Shown here one piece after another: positions 36,139 to 46,082 of a stretch of 64,000 nucleotides of DNA; positions within the stretch are counted from its first letter, which is position 1, and each line of letters begins with the position of its first letter. Below the pieces are notes generated by a model. It was given only the letters and a program-made list of their open reading frames with translations, was not told the origin of the DNA and ran no database searches. The stretch comes from Rhizobium tumorigenes (lineage in GTDB: Bacteria > Pseudomonadota > Alphaproteobacteria > Rhizobiales > Rhizobiaceae), in the NCBI RefSeq assembly GCF_003240565.2, contig NZ_CP117257.1:310001-374000 (forward strand). Reading direction: 5' to 3'. The translations under genes and the position numbers were made by a program.

Positions 36139-37796
36139 ATGAGCAACCCCGTTGACCAGCTTCCAAATGACCTTGCCAGTGCGCTCGCACTGCTGGCCGA
36201 AGAGCGTTCGCGGCGTGTTGTTGCCGAGGTAGAAGCGGCGACTGCCAAGGCAGAAGCCGCCAGCGCAAAGGCGCTCGTGTCACATTCCGAGGCGCTGATC
36301 GCGCGGCTGAAGCTGGAGATCGAGAAGGTCCGCCGAGAGCTTTACGGCAGCCGCTCCGAGCGCAAAGCGCGGCTTCTCGAACAGATGGAATTGCAGCTCG
36401 AGGAGTTGGAGGCTGATGCAGGCGAAGATGAACTGGCAGCAGAGATCGCAGCCAATGCCTCAACCGTCAGGGCCTTCGAGCGCAAGCGTCCTTCACGCAA
36501 GTCGTTTCCCGAGCATCTGCCACGCGAACGTGTCGTCATTGCTGCCCCAACAAACTGCTCCTGCTGCGGCTCGGCCAAGCTGTCGAAGCTCGGTGAGGAT
36601 ATCACAGAGACGCTGGAGGTCATCCCGCGTCAGTGGAAGGTCAATCAGACCGTGCGGGAGAAGTTCACTTGCCGCGAATGCGAGAAGATTACACAGCCGC
36701 CAGCACCCTTCCATGCACACCCCGCGGCTTTGCTGGCCCAAACCTTCTGGCGATGATCCTGTTCGAGAAGTTCGCCCAGCACCAGCCGCTCAACCGCCAG
36801 AGCGAGCGTTATGCACGTGAAGGCGTCGATCTCAGTCTGTCGACGCTTGCCGATCAAGTCGGCGCTTGTGCCGCAGCCCTGAAGCCAATCCATTCGTTGA
36901 TCGAGGCCCATGTCCTGGCAGCCGAGCGACTGCATGGCGACGACACGACCGTGCCGATCCTGGCGAAGGGAAAGACCGATACCGGTCGCATCTGGACCTA
37001 CGTCCGGGATGACAGACCCTTCGGCGGACAGTCACCGCCCGCCGCCCTCTACTATTCCTCTCGGGATCGGCGGCAGGAGCATCCCGAGCGGCATCTGAAG
37101 TCCTTCACCGGCATATTGCAGGCGGATGCCTATGGCGGCTACAATCCGCTGTTCAAGGTAGACCGCGATCCCGCGCCTCTGCGCCAAGCACTTTGCTGGG
37201 CACATTCACGCCGCAAGTTCTTCGTGCTGGCCGACATCGCCGCGAACGCCAAACGTGGCAGCAAAGCTGCGCCGATCTCGCCAATGGCATTGGAGGCCGT
37301 CAAACGGATCGATGCCCTGTTCGATATCGAACGGGAGATCAACGGTCTTGCCGCCGAGCAGCGTCTGGAGCGCCGCCGCAAATACAGCCTGCCACTCGCC
37401 GAAGAGCTGCATGATTGGCTCCAAATTGAGCGGGCAAAACTGTCGCGCGGTTCTCCCGTCGCCGAGGCGATAGATTACATGCTCAAGCGATGGGATGGCT
37501 TTACGTCATTCCTCGACGACGGCCGGATTTGCCTGACGAACAATGCTGCCGAACGAGCGCTCAGAGGCTTTGCACTCGGCAGGAAGTCATGGCTGTTTGC
37601 CGGATCGGATCGTGGTGCTGAACGTGCGGCGTTCATGGCGACACTGATGATGAGCGCCAAGCTCAATGACATCGACCCGCAGGCCTGGCTTGCCGACGTC
37701 CTCGCCAACATTGCGGACACGCCGATCAGCAGGCTTGAGCAACTGCTACCGTGGAACTGGACACCACCGAAGTCTTTAAGGGGGCGGGCTGCCTAA
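36139..37796 (+). pseudogene. tnpC: IS66-family transposase TnpC with a frameshift
   Basis: The first frame (36139-36756) covers the N-terminal coiled region (RRELYGSRSERKARLLEQ) and zinc-finger CSCCG/CREC, then drifts off after PPAPFHAHP. The catalytic part continues in another frame to 37796: TPRGFAGPNLLAMI-like start, LHGDDTTVPI, QADAYGGYN and NNAAERALRGFALG. The break is around 36715-36725, a net one-base change. All three IS66 genes here are thus compromised or displaced. Confidence 0.82.
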
Positions 37797-37972
37797 CCGG
37801 GCGACCATAGTCGGCGAGTGTACTGGACCCGGTTCCAACACTCAGGAATGTGCTATCAAAAATCCACTCACGAAGATGCGGCGTGTCGGCTAGCGTCACG
37901 TAGGCAGGCCGTTGTTTGCGAGCAAGTCACATACCAGAGGAACCGATTTGAGAAACAACTGGGACAGCGTAA

Positions 37973-38266
37973 ATGAATGATCACGCGCTGAGCAATGTTG
38001 TGCGTGAGGCACTCCTCCAGCTCGAAGCCGACGGCCACATTGTGATCGTGTCGACGACAATCGGGCCAATAGTCGATGCCATTGCCAACAAAGTTGCCGA
38101 CGTTGTTCCGAGGACAGACCTCTCCCTTCGAGAGCTGTCAGCCACTCGGCTGCTAATTAATCAGGCCATCCACGATACTCGATTTTTCGACTGGGAAATG
38201 CCGACGCTGACTGGTTTGACTATCGAAGAGTTCAGCATCGTTGCAGGTAAATTACCGCGTGTATAG
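37973..38266 (+). CDS. Hypothetical protein
   Basis: 97 residues, soluble, acidic, no signal or membrane segment. Segments such as DGHIVIVSTTIGPIVDAIAN and ATRLLINQAIHDTRFFDWE do not remind me of a known family. It lies alone between the end of IS66 and the vir region. Codon usage looks normal for the window. Could be real; confidence is moderate because no homology was recognised. Confidence 0.45.
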   Translation: MNDHALSNVVREALLQLEADGHIVIVSTTIGPIVDAIANKVADVVPRTDLSLRELSATRLLINQAIHDTRFFDWEMPTLTGLTIEEFSIVAGKLPRV

Positions 38267-38440
38267 CCGGTTAAAAATGGCACGCGATATCATGTCCGCG
38301 GCCTTCACCGGAGGGGTACCATATGTCTCCTGGATGATAGCCAGCTTCCCTGCCGTCGACCAGCGACGGCGGCGCTCAGGGCCGGACAGGACTTCTATCT
38401 TAGGACTATGACTGGTCATAATTGGCACATTACCTCGCAC
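38252..38440 (-). pseudogene. N-terminal fragment of an IS66/IS3-type OrfA
   Basis: ATG at about 38419 starts TSHSPKIEVLSGPERRRRW followed by GKLAIIQETY, the helix-turn-helix start of an IS66-type TnpA/OrfA. After about 35 residues the homology is lost, leaving a short tail. It marks the left edge of the vir block. Confidence 0.6.
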
Positions 38441-38515
38441 ACTTGTTAAGTGGGAGACCGTGTCCGGAAACTTATGGGGCCATTACATCGTATAAAAAGA
38501 CTGACGAGGATGCCT

Positions 38516-39157
38516 TTACAGGTGCCGGATTCGAGAACGAGGAGCTTGCTCGGGTTCCGCGAGAGTCATCCCGTCATAGCGAAAAGATAATGCGGAACTT
38601 TTATCTTGGTCTGTTGAGTTCCTCCGTTTGCGTTTCAAAGGCTCAACGCGAATATCCTCGACCTTATTGCCGGATTCATACTCTTCGATATTCCCGAAAG
38701 AATGGCCGAGTTCCGCCGTGCGTGCGTTAACAACGAGGTCCTCCCACATGGGCTCAGCGTTCTCTTGCCATTCTTCGTAGGCTCGCCGTTCCCCCTCACC
38801 CAGTGGAACCTCTTCGTATCTGAAGATCGAGGGGGACTCGTTATCCAAATCGGGGAGCCAAGCGGAACTGTCGATTGCGTCAAGACGCGCCCTGAGTACC
38901 AGGTCTTTTCCCGTGGGTCGGTCGAAGCCATCCCAGTACTCGCATGCTTCACGCTCCGCGGCACCAAGCTTTACGCCATCATGGTCAAATGACGCAGATG
39001 GATACTCGCTTTGATCGGTGTGGTCCTCAAGCGAGTCATCAGCCCGATGGCTCCGGGGCTCGATTGGATACAGATCAAGGGTAGCTCCGCCGGGAACTTC
39101 GGGAAGCGATGCGGTCGAGCCACCAAGGTCGATATTCGGATTGCTTGACGGTCTCAT
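38516..39157 (-). CDS. VirD5-position protein, probable effector, likely truncated
   Basis: 213 residues, 46 bases downstream of virD4 in the place where Ti plasmids carry virD5. It has an internal repeat: FDHDGVKLGAAEREACEYWD (around 58), then FRYEEVPLGEGERRAYEEW (around 112), then a cut-off third start (FRYDGMTLAE) close to the end. Between repeats 2 and 3 is a basic cluster KRKRRN resembling a nuclear localisation signal. The C-terminus is short and basic (APRSRIRHL). Repeats, nuclear signal and location fit a protein exported to a plant cell. The third repeat stops abruptly, so the gene probably lost its 3' part. Homology to VirD5 itself is inferred from position only. Confidence 0.6.
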   Translation of the reverse strand: MRPSSNPNIDLGGSTASLPEVPGGATLDLYPIEPRSHRADDSLEDHTDQSEYPSASFDHDGVKLGAAEREACEYWDGFDRPTGKDLVLRARLDAIDSSAWLPDLDNESPSIFRYEEVPLGEGERRAYEEWQENAEPMWEDLVVNARTAELGHSFGNIEEYESGNKVEDIRVEPLKRKRRNSTDQDKSSALSFRYDGMTLAEPEQAPRSRIRHL

Positions 39158-39203
39158 GGCGATACCTGCTCAATCAGCTACCTGGGGAAAAAGCAGCTTC
39201 CAG

Positions 39204-41216
39204 TCATTTCATCGGCTTTGAGGACGCAAGTCGACATCGTTGCTGCAGCGCAATGATTTGTTCCAGCAGGTGCTGTTGTGCAATCAAAGCTGGAGCCATT
39301 TCAGCCGGCACATCGGGGTCTGACGTCATGCCACCTGCGTTCGAGCCTGCCTTCACAACATCGATTTCAATCGGGATCTGGCGAACGTCAATTCCAATTG
39401 CAACACTGCCCTCATTGTCATTCGTGTCACTGCCTTCTGATTGAGCGGTTTGCCCTTTAAGCATTGCCTTCATCTCGCCTCGGCCTTGCCCCGCGGTGAC
39501 GACGGCCTGTTCACTGAAGTCTTGCCTATCTTGATGGGCATCTTCAGAAATCATCAAGGATGCGGGCTCAGGAAGGGAGCCGATTTGGCTTTCGAAAAGG
39601 CGCTTCAGCACACGATCGGAATAATATTGCACCTTTCGCAGTTTGAGAGGCGGCTGCCCCTTAATGAGCACGATTTCGCTCTTATCGTCGAGCAGACGCA
39701 CTTGTTCGGGGCGCAAAAGCGGTGCTCCCTGATCGGAAATCTGGATGTTATGATCGAACATGCGGGCTTGACTATAAGAGGTCGAACGCGCCTGGAACGT
39801 ATATTCGCCGATAGCTTTTGAGATATAGGTGGGAGTTTCGTCGTCAGCGGTGGCCATAAATACTTGCACGCCAGTATTACTGAGAAAGTTTTGTTTGCCT
39901 GCCTCATCGTAGGTGCTCGTTAAGGCCGAGAGACTCTGGATAATAAACATGAAGCGACCTTTGTAACCGGCGATGGTCGTGATCGCCGTCTCGATCGCCT
40001 CAAGCTTGCCCAGGTGCTTAAATTCGTCGAGGAGAGATAAAACTTCGTGCCTTTCGTCTTTACCTGGCAGTGATCGTTGCAAAATTGACACTGCCTGCTG
40101 AAAAAGAAGGCGCATTAACGGCGCCACAACCTCAAGGTCGTTGGGACTGACACAAAGATAAACGCAGGTCCTCTTCCGTCGCAAATCGTAGACAGAAAAA
40201 TCTGACCTACTTGTAGCGGCTTTAACGAGTGGATCAGCCCATAGATTAAGTCCACCGTCGCCGAGCACTGACGTATAGGAGGTCAAAATTTTCGTGTCGT
40301 TGCCCGCCATGTTATCAAAGATACGCTGAGCTTCCTTATTTCGGCTTTCTTCCGCGAGATGCGCAAAAAGCTTATACTTCTCCCCCGGTTGAGCAAAGAG
40401 GTCGTAGACTGCACCAATCGTTGGTGTGCCGCGCTCAATACAGGAAAGGATGCCCGCGACGAAAAGATCCCGCGCGCCATCGATGAAGCCCTCCGCTCCC
40501 TTGCCTTTGGCCGTGATCAGGTTTGCGGCCAGGCGGCGCGTCTCGGTGAACTGCCGCTCGGGCGGTAAAGCTGCAATATCCAGGACCGGATTGTAACGAT
40601 GAGTCCGTCGCTCTGGATCCAGAGGTGAGAACTTGAAAACGGCATCGCCGCTCGCTTTGCGTGCTCTGGAAGTCAGCTCAAAAAGTTCGCCTTTGACGTC
40701 GAGAGCTATCACCGAACCCTTGAAGGTCAAGAGCGTCGGAATAACGACACCAACGCCTTTGCCGGCACGTGTTGGCGCGACAACAAGACTGTGAGGCTGT
40801 TCCCCATTGGTCAGATAGCTGCCAGACCAAAGAGGGCCACAAGTCTTGCCAAAGATCGGCCCTTTGATACGACTATAGCGCTGCAGGTAACCGACGTGTC
40901 GCATTTCGCCAAATCCCGCCCAACGAGCCGTGCCATGATGCTCGCGATTGCGAAGCGATATAAAATGTTGGCTTAACAGCACGACAACAGACGTCGACAC
41001 GACAATGGCTAAACCGCAATAGTAGACGGGGGTCGCATGACCCGTATAGAGGGGGATCTCGTACCAAAAGGCAAAGACGCTAAACGTCATCATTGCTTCG
41101 CCATTGAGACCATGGCGAAATGTTACATAGAGGCTTGCTGCGCAAAAACCGGCTGCCAGCGAACATACGATGCTTACAGCTAAGCGTTGGGGCGTAGTCT
41201 TGTTCGAATTCATCAT
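39204..41216 (-). CDS. virD4: VirD4 type IV coupling protein
   Basis: About 670 residues, inner membrane. Two N-terminal membrane segments (about 12-32 and 66-86) anchor a cytoplasmic ATPase. Walker A APTRAGKGVGVV lies near residues 147-158 and Walker B LLDEFKHLGKLE near 420. It brings substrates to the VirB channel. The sequence agrees closely with Agrobacterium VirD4 along its length, including the C-terminal ALIAQQHLLEQIIALQQRC. The ATG at 41216 or the next codon may be used. Intact, in contrast to the neighbouring virD2. Confidence 0.96.
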   Translation of the reverse strand: MMNSNKTTPQRLAVSIVCSLAAGFCAASLYVTFRHGLNGEAMMTFSVFAFWYEIPLYTGHATPVYYCGLAIVVSTSVVVLLSQHFISLRNREHHGTARWAGFGEMRHVGYLQRYSRIKGPIFGKTCGPLWSGSYLTNGEQPHSLVVAPTRAGKGVGVVIPTLLTFKGSVIALDVKGELFELTSRARKASGDAVFKFSPLDPERRTHRYNPVLDIAALPPERQFTETRRLAANLITAKGKGAEGFIDGARDLFVAGILSCIERGTPTIGAVYDLFAQPGEKYKLFAHLAEESRNKEAQRIFDNMAGNDTKILTSYTSVLGDGGLNLWADPLVKAATSRSDFSVYDLRRKRTCVYLCVSPNDLEVVAPLMRLLFQQAVSILQRSLPGKDERHEVLSLLDEFKHLGKLEAIETAITTIAGYKGRFMFIIQSLSALTSTYDEAGKQNFLSNTGVQVFMATADDETPTYISKAIGEYTFQARSTSYSQARMFDHNIQISDQGAPLLRPEQVRLLDDKSEIVLIKGQPPLKLRKVQYYSDRVLKRLFESQIGSLPEPASLMISEDAHQDRQDFSEQAVVTAGQGRGEMKAMLKGQTAQSEGSDTNDNEGSVAIGIDVRQIPIEIDVVKAGSNAGGMTSDPDVPAEMAPALIAQQHLLEQIIALQQRCRLASSKPMK

Positions 41217-41284
41217 TTCACCGCGATTCTTCGATCGATGGGAATTGGCTTTTAATTTAGGTGTTGCTGCGAACGATATAGCCC

Positions 41285-42888
41285 TTACCGCCCGTAACCT
41301 TCACGTGAAGGCGAATCCAATCCTCTCGTATAGGGGAGTCTCCTGCGATCACGGTCATTCTGTTGCCAATTGTCGTCTATTGCCAAATGTTCTGCCCCGT
41401 GAGTAGTCAGTCGTGGGCCCGCGCCAGCGCCGGACGCGACGTCGCCAACGCGCGTCAACGCGAGAGTTATACGAAGATTATCATCCCTCAAAGCAGGAGC
41501 AGGGGCACCTGGCTTGGTAGCGACGTTTTCGACGTCATTTCGGGCCCCAGAAGGGTCAACGGCCGCCGCCACGTATGTGTTCTCTACCACCTTGTCACGG
41601 ACTTTTTGTGCCTCGTAGAGACAAGATGGAATGGGTTGGTCGCCATTGGGAACCATCTCTGTAAACGATCGGCGGATAAACTCGGGTGCAGAAGAGTTGC
41701 CGAAGCCGGAGCGCGTACCTGACTTGGGCGAGATTTTCCGCTTCCCCTTTTCAACGGCAGTTCGTGTGATCCGCTCCAACTCTTCGATATGTGCCAGATC
41801 GGCATCGGTTAAATCGGGGAAGTCCTCAAGGCTCGCTTGCGATGACTTATGTGTCTTGGTTGAACGCTCGCCATCCAGTCCGGTAGGCCTTGCACTATTG
41901 ATCGGCATATTGTCCGCGCGTTCGACAACGCCGTCCTCCCGGAAGACGTTGTCTATTGCCGCTCCGCGCAAATTCCGCTCTGATAAAGAGCTATTGGAGT
42001 GAGATTCGATCAGTGCGTCGATTTTTGCCAATTCGGCCTCGGTGAAATCAGGGAAGTGATCGAGCCCCACTTCTGAGGACCCCATAGATTGCGGTGAATA
42101 CCCGCCGCCCTGACCAAACGGTGCCTCCCAGTTAGTGGGCACCCTATCCGCCCTATCGGACACACGGCCCATTTGGAAAGCGCCACCCGATCCAGCCCGC
42201 GCAAATCTGGTGCGGCGCGCTTCCCGGCCAGGGGCCTCTTCGAGAGTGGTTCGAACATCGCATCGATTTCCGCCAGGGCGGCGTCACTCAGATCGGACGA
42301 GACATCGCGGCTCGTTTGTGATGATCTTTGCGTATGCGGTGAATGGTCGCAAGGGAATGCGAGGATTATGCCGACAACGGCACCCCTCCCCTGTTCGCCC
42401 GGGCAGGCACTGCTGACATCATCGCGAATTTCATTGTGTCCACCATAAGAACTTCCATCGGCATTCGAAAGAGACGTTGTTACGTTGACTGAACCCTGAG
42501 TTTCGTGCCCAAGGTACCGGCTGCCCGCTGAATCGCCGAGCTCCTCCACACCTCGAAGCGGTGACGAGATGGCATCTCCTGAATATTTTGCCATCTCGCT
42601 GCTAGTATCCCTCCCCAACCTTTCTGAGGATTGGCCCGAATTTGGAATTGAAACAGGGGTAGCACCCGGCAACATTGAATTTTCCTGCGTGGTTTCCCTC
42701 TCTGTTTCTGCCGATTGCTGAACACTATGCAGGCCCGATTCTGACAACCCTTGCCTGTTCGAGAAATGCGCGGCCGTCATGTTGACATCCACGGGCGAAG
42801 ATAACGCGATGGTATCAATCTCTCCTGGCCAAGCCGATTTGCCGCTTTGTAACTGGTCCGCCTGCGTTGCCGGGATGCTCAATTTCAC
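41285..42888 (-). pseudogene. Repeat-containing protein between virD2 and virD4, frameshifted; candidate effector
   Basis: Two overlapping frames form one gene. The first (42888-42010) gives a long hydrophilic N-terminal part and the motif SDLSDAALAEIDAMFE. The second (to 41285) gives PDFTEAELAKIDALIE and PDLTDADLAHIEELER, spaced about 78 residues apart, then a basic C-terminus (RDRRRLPYTRGLDSPSREG). Spacer text also repeats: RVSDRADRVPTN matches GVVERADNMPIN. The crossing point is near 42180-42215, after DLRGLDR in the first frame. The C-terminal Arg-rich tail fits a VirB/D4 export signal. I do not recognise the family. It may correspond to the accessory genes found between virD2 and virD4 of Ti/Ri plasmids. 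Confidence 0.6.
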
Positions 42889-43312
42889 GCAATCGCTTTA
42901 TACCTCTCGTTCCTAAATGTGGCAACGCAGTGGCTTTCCCAGCACGCTTATCGAGGACTTGCTTTTCAACCTCAAGCAAGTATTGCATGGCGGTACGAAA
43001 ATAACCGTTGTTCTTCCACAAAATTGTAGGTAGGCCCGTGCCGGCTTTGGATAACTTTCACGGGATTGCTCCATCCAGTGGCTTGGGCGTTGCCAGCCTT
43101 CGGTTGTTCGCCAATGTTTCTTGGATGTCGCGCCGCACACCTGCATGTGCCAGCCGCGACAAATCAGTTGGGACCGAGGTACCACCATTGTCTTCCCGTG
43201 CAGCCATCGATTGTGGTAGTAAAGGAAACGGTATGGCTTCGTGGCCTTCGTCGCCCGAATCCACAGGAGCGGGACACGCGAATTTTCGGGTGAACTCTTC
43301 ATTTGCCATCAT
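42815..43312 (-). pseudogene. VirD3-position reading frame with an in-frame TGA
   Basis: From ATG 43312 the frame encodes 84 residues (MMANEEFTRKFACPAPVD to LATPKPLDGAIP), meets TGA at 43058-43060, and then stays open in the same frame to 42815 ([47 protein letters not shown]). It starts 12 bases past virD2, as virD3 does in Ti plasmids. The single stop suggests a recently broken gene. It overlaps the start of the next gene by 74 bases, which lowers confidence in the 3' part. Confidence 0.4.
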
Positions 43313-43324
43313 TTGGGTCCTTCT

Positions 43325-44646
43325 CTATCTACTATTTCCCCCATGCCCATCGTAACTGCGGTCATTTCTTGCGCGTTTGCGTTCTGCTTCTTCGTCATTA
43401 TCTTCATGCAGACGCTTTGAAGGGGCGCTAGTCCGTTTCTGGACGGTAGCTGTAGCAGACAATGGATCGGTCGCAGTGCTGGCCCGCTTCATGTCCTGCA
43501 ATGAAGAAAACCGAGACATTTTGGCGGCCTGTGCGAACGAATCACTACAATCATCTCGTCCGTTGGCATTCGCCTCAGACTCAACTTCAATGGCGTCCAA
43601 TCTCGCGTGTTTTGCTCCGCTCGGCCCTCCGTCGTTACCACGGGGACGCTTGGAACGCCGCTGCTGATCGTATGTCGTGCACGTGGCATCAGCAGTTGCT
43701 GAGCGAGGAATAACGGAATTGCCGTTCGGGTTACGCCCGCTGTAATCGGAAAGACGCGAAGAGCCGCTCCCTATGCTGTCGGTTTGGGAAACGGATGGTT
43801 GAGCAGGGCGCTCAGTCTCCCACGGCATGCCGACGTGGCCGCCGTTTTCGCTGCCGAATCCAGCCAGTTCCTGGAGATGACCTTTTGACCCGTTCTGCCG
43901 ATTGTTGTGACGTTGCGCACCCTCCGATCCGCCTGCGGTTGCCTCAAGATGGAAGGGTTGACTGAGTTCTGAATGATCTTCTTCCAATGACAACTGTTCC
44001 AAATCCGCATCTCGGAAACGGATTTGGCGAGCCTGCTGTCGTTCGAGGCGGCGATATTGGGCATAGGTAATCGGCCGCTCGGTGATACCACGTTCCGCTC
44101 TCGAGCTCGGATCAAGGATAATGCCATGGCGAAGGGAAATTTCGGCCATCTTTCTGCGCAAGGCATCATAGTTCAGTTGGGGGTGGCGCCGAGATATCTT
44201 CAGCCAGCCGTGTCCCAATAGTTCGCGACGATTGACGACGACATGCAGATGTGGGTGATCGCGGTCGGTGTGAAAGGCGGTAAGGTAGTTGTAGCGCCCC
44301 CCCCTTCTCCTGACCCAAACATGTCGGCTGCCCACTCCCGGCTCGCTGCATGAGCTGCCACTTGGCTCGTACCAGCTGGGAAACTCACAACAATATGAGT
44401 GGTCAACTCCTGTTGCCTTTCCTCGTCTGGCTGGCTTTCGTCGCAAGTTCCAGTCTCCTGAACCCAGCTTCGGGCAAGCTCGTGGAGTTGGTCCGGCGGG
44501 AGGGCAATATCGAGATGCCGGGCTGAGAGCCGAAGTTCCAGTTCGCCCTTTCGGGATAGGTATTCCAATTGATTTATAATCTGCTGAAGGGTCTTGGTCC
44601 CGCCTCCCGGCACAATGCGAATGATAACTTGAGCTCCATCCGGCAT
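43325..44646 (-). pseudogene. virD2: VirD2 relaxase gene broken at a G8 run
   Basis: The relaxase that nicks T-DNA borders and pilots the strand. ATG 44646 begins PDGAQVIIRIVPGGGTKTL, with catalytic Tyr29 in LEYLSRKG, and stays in frame to MFGSGEGGG. There eight G (44297-44304, C on the plus strand) replace the nine needed for GGGRYNYLTAFH; the frame shifts and soon ends. The correct frame goes on with the metal motif DHPHLHVVVNRRELLGHG, a variable middle, and a C-terminal bipartite nuclear signal (KRLHEDNDEEAERKRAR) plus an omega-like tail, ending at 43325. Only the one-base loss is wrong; everything else is preserved. Slippage could restore it in some cells or transcripts. Confidence 0.92.
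44297..44304 (-). repeat. G8 homopolymer in virD2
   Basis: Eight consecutive G on the coding strand. Nine would keep virD2 in frame (GGG GGG GGG before CGC TAC). Runs of this length are prone to slipped-strand mispairing and also to sequencing error. Confidence 0.85.
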
Positions 44647-44679
44647 CCAACATGTTCTCCGGCGGGTGCAGCGTAAGTG

Positions 44680-45123
44680 CTACAAAGCGTCTTTCAGCAA
44701 AGAGCAGCCGTCTATTCGTCGCCGGGACACGGACAAAATGGAACGGAGCAAGCCGTCGAGGTCGGCGAAAGATTTGCCGAAAGCGATACGCTCAGCTCTC
44801 AGAGCCTCCAAATCCATTGTCGGATTTTCGGCATAGGCGGATAGTAGCGCCGCAATATTACCTGAGAGCGTCCCTATGGACTGGAGTAAGAGCTCCATCC
44901 TGTGACGAGTGTGCGTGTCGATTTCGAGAAAGCCGCCAATACGGCGCACGGCAACCCGTATGGCCATGCTGTCGGACAGCCCGAGCAAGCGTGCTTGCTG
45001 AGAAAAACTCTTGTATTCGGCCGAACGCAATCGGGTACTCACGACCTTGAAGCCTGCAACCTTCACGCGTTCGCGCTGCTTGATGACAATGCCAGTTGAG
45101 GCGGGCTCACTGCCTTGCGACAT
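44680..45123 (-). CDS. virD1: VirD1 relaxase accessory protein
   Basis: 147 residues from ATG 45123, the length of Agrobacterium VirD1. Sequence is nearly the same throughout ([38 protein letters not shown], ending [10 protein letters not shown]). VirD1 helps VirD2 open and nick border DNA. An upstream in-frame extension without homology is ignored. It is the first gene of the virD operon, 33 bases before virD2, with candidate vir boxes in the divergent region upstream. Confidence 0.95.
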   Translation of the reverse strand: MSQGSEPASTGIVIKQRERVKVAGFKVVSTRLRSAEYKSFSQQARLLGLSDSMAIRVAVRRIGGFLEIDTHTRHRMELLLQSIGTLSGNIAALLSAYAENPTMDLEALRAERIAFGKSFADLDGLLRSILSVSRRRIDGCSLLKDAL

Positions 45124-45249
45124 AGCTTCCTCCATAGAAGACGGAACGATCTGGACTGCCCGGCGCAGAATTTTCGGTCGGGCCTCACGGAAACCTACCC
45201 CTATACGAAATGAAATCAAGAACAAATATGTGCATTTCCCTCTTATGCT

Positions 45250-45280
45250 GTTACATTTGCAATTATTTTGCAATCTAAAT
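45250..45280. promoter_or_regulatory. Candidate vir boxes between virD1 and virC1
   Basis: On the minus strand TGCAAATGTAAC (45250-45261) matches the vir-box consensus TNCAATTGAAAY at 10 of 12 positions; it faces virD1. On the plus strand TGCAATCTAAAT (45269-45280) shares the TGCAAT core and faces virC1. VirG binds such boxes to activate the divergent virC and virD operons in Agrobacterium. Confidence 0.6.
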
Positions 45281-45384
45281 GACATATGGATATGATATTT
45301 ATTATGTATTCGAGGAATATCTGCGAACTTATTTATGAAAACATAAGAACGCACTTCCGTTCAACAGCATCATCGGATGAGAAC

Positions 45385-46080
45385 ATGAAACTTTTGACAT
45401 TTTGCTCTTTCAAAGGAGGCGCCGGCAAAACCACGGCACTCATGGGTCTTTGTGCTGCCTTTGCAAGGGAGGGTAGAAGAGTGGCTCTCTTCGACGCCGA
45501 CGAAAACCGACCACTAGCGCGATGGAGAGAAAACGCCATACGCAGCAACACCTGGGATTCTTTTTGCGATGTTTACGCCGCCGAGGAAATGTCGCTCCTG
45601 GAGGCAGCTTATGAGGACGCGGAGCTCCGGGGATTTGACTATGCGCTGGCGGATACCCACGGTGGTTCGAGTGAACTCAACAACACAATCATTGCCAGCT
45701 CAAACCTGCTTCTGATCCCGACCATGTTGACCCCGCTCGATATCGATGAAGCACTGTCGACCTACCGCTATGTCATCGAGCTGCTGTTGAGCGAGAGCCT
45801 GGTAATTCCGGCGGTCGTATTGCGCCAACGTGTCCCGGTCGGTCGATTGACTACATCGCAGCGAGCGATGTCAGACATGCTTTCCAGCCTTCCAGTTGTG
45901 CAGTCTCCCATGCACGAGAGAGACGCATTTGCTGCGATGAAAGAACGTGGCATGTTGCATCTCACATTGCTAAACACGAGAACCGATCCGACAATGCGTC
46001 TCCTCGAACGGAATCTCAGGGTCGCCATGGAAGAACTCGTTACCCTCTCCAAATTGATTGGCGAAGCGTTGGAGGGGTGA
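45385..46080 (+). CDS. virC1: VirC1 ParA/MinD-like ATPase
   Basis: 231 residues from ATG 45385, same length as Agrobacterium VirC1. The deviant Walker [10 protein letters not shown] is at residues 9-17, with [10 protein letters not shown] and ADTHGGSS following, and a C-terminal [18 protein letters not shown]. VirC1 binds the overdrive sequence, enhances border processing and gathers the transfer complex at the cell pole. Reading 33 codons further upstream adds no homology. Divergent from virD1; virC2 follows after two bases. Confidence 0.95.
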   Translation: MKLLTFCSFKGGAGKTTALMGLCAAFAREGRRVALFDADENRPLARWRENAIRSNTWDSFCDVYAAEEMSLLEAAYEDAELRGFDYALADTHGGSSELNNTIIASSNLLLIPTMLTPLDIDEALSTYRYVIELLLSESLVIPAVVLRQRVPVGRLTTSQRAMSDMLSSLPVVQSPMHERDAFAAMKERGMLHLTLLNTRTDPTMRLLERNLRVAMEELVTLSKLIGEALEG

Positions 46081-46082
46081 AG

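Noticed and set aside
42913..43302. 129-codon minus-strand frame after virD2
   Set aside because: It overlaps the VirD3-position frame in a different phase; its Trp/Arg/Cys-rich composition looks like a shadow.
43325..44653. A 442-codon open frame spanning virD2
   Set aside because: Its first 120 codons are the wrong frame of virD2 and show no homology; only the part after the G8 run is genuine VirD2.
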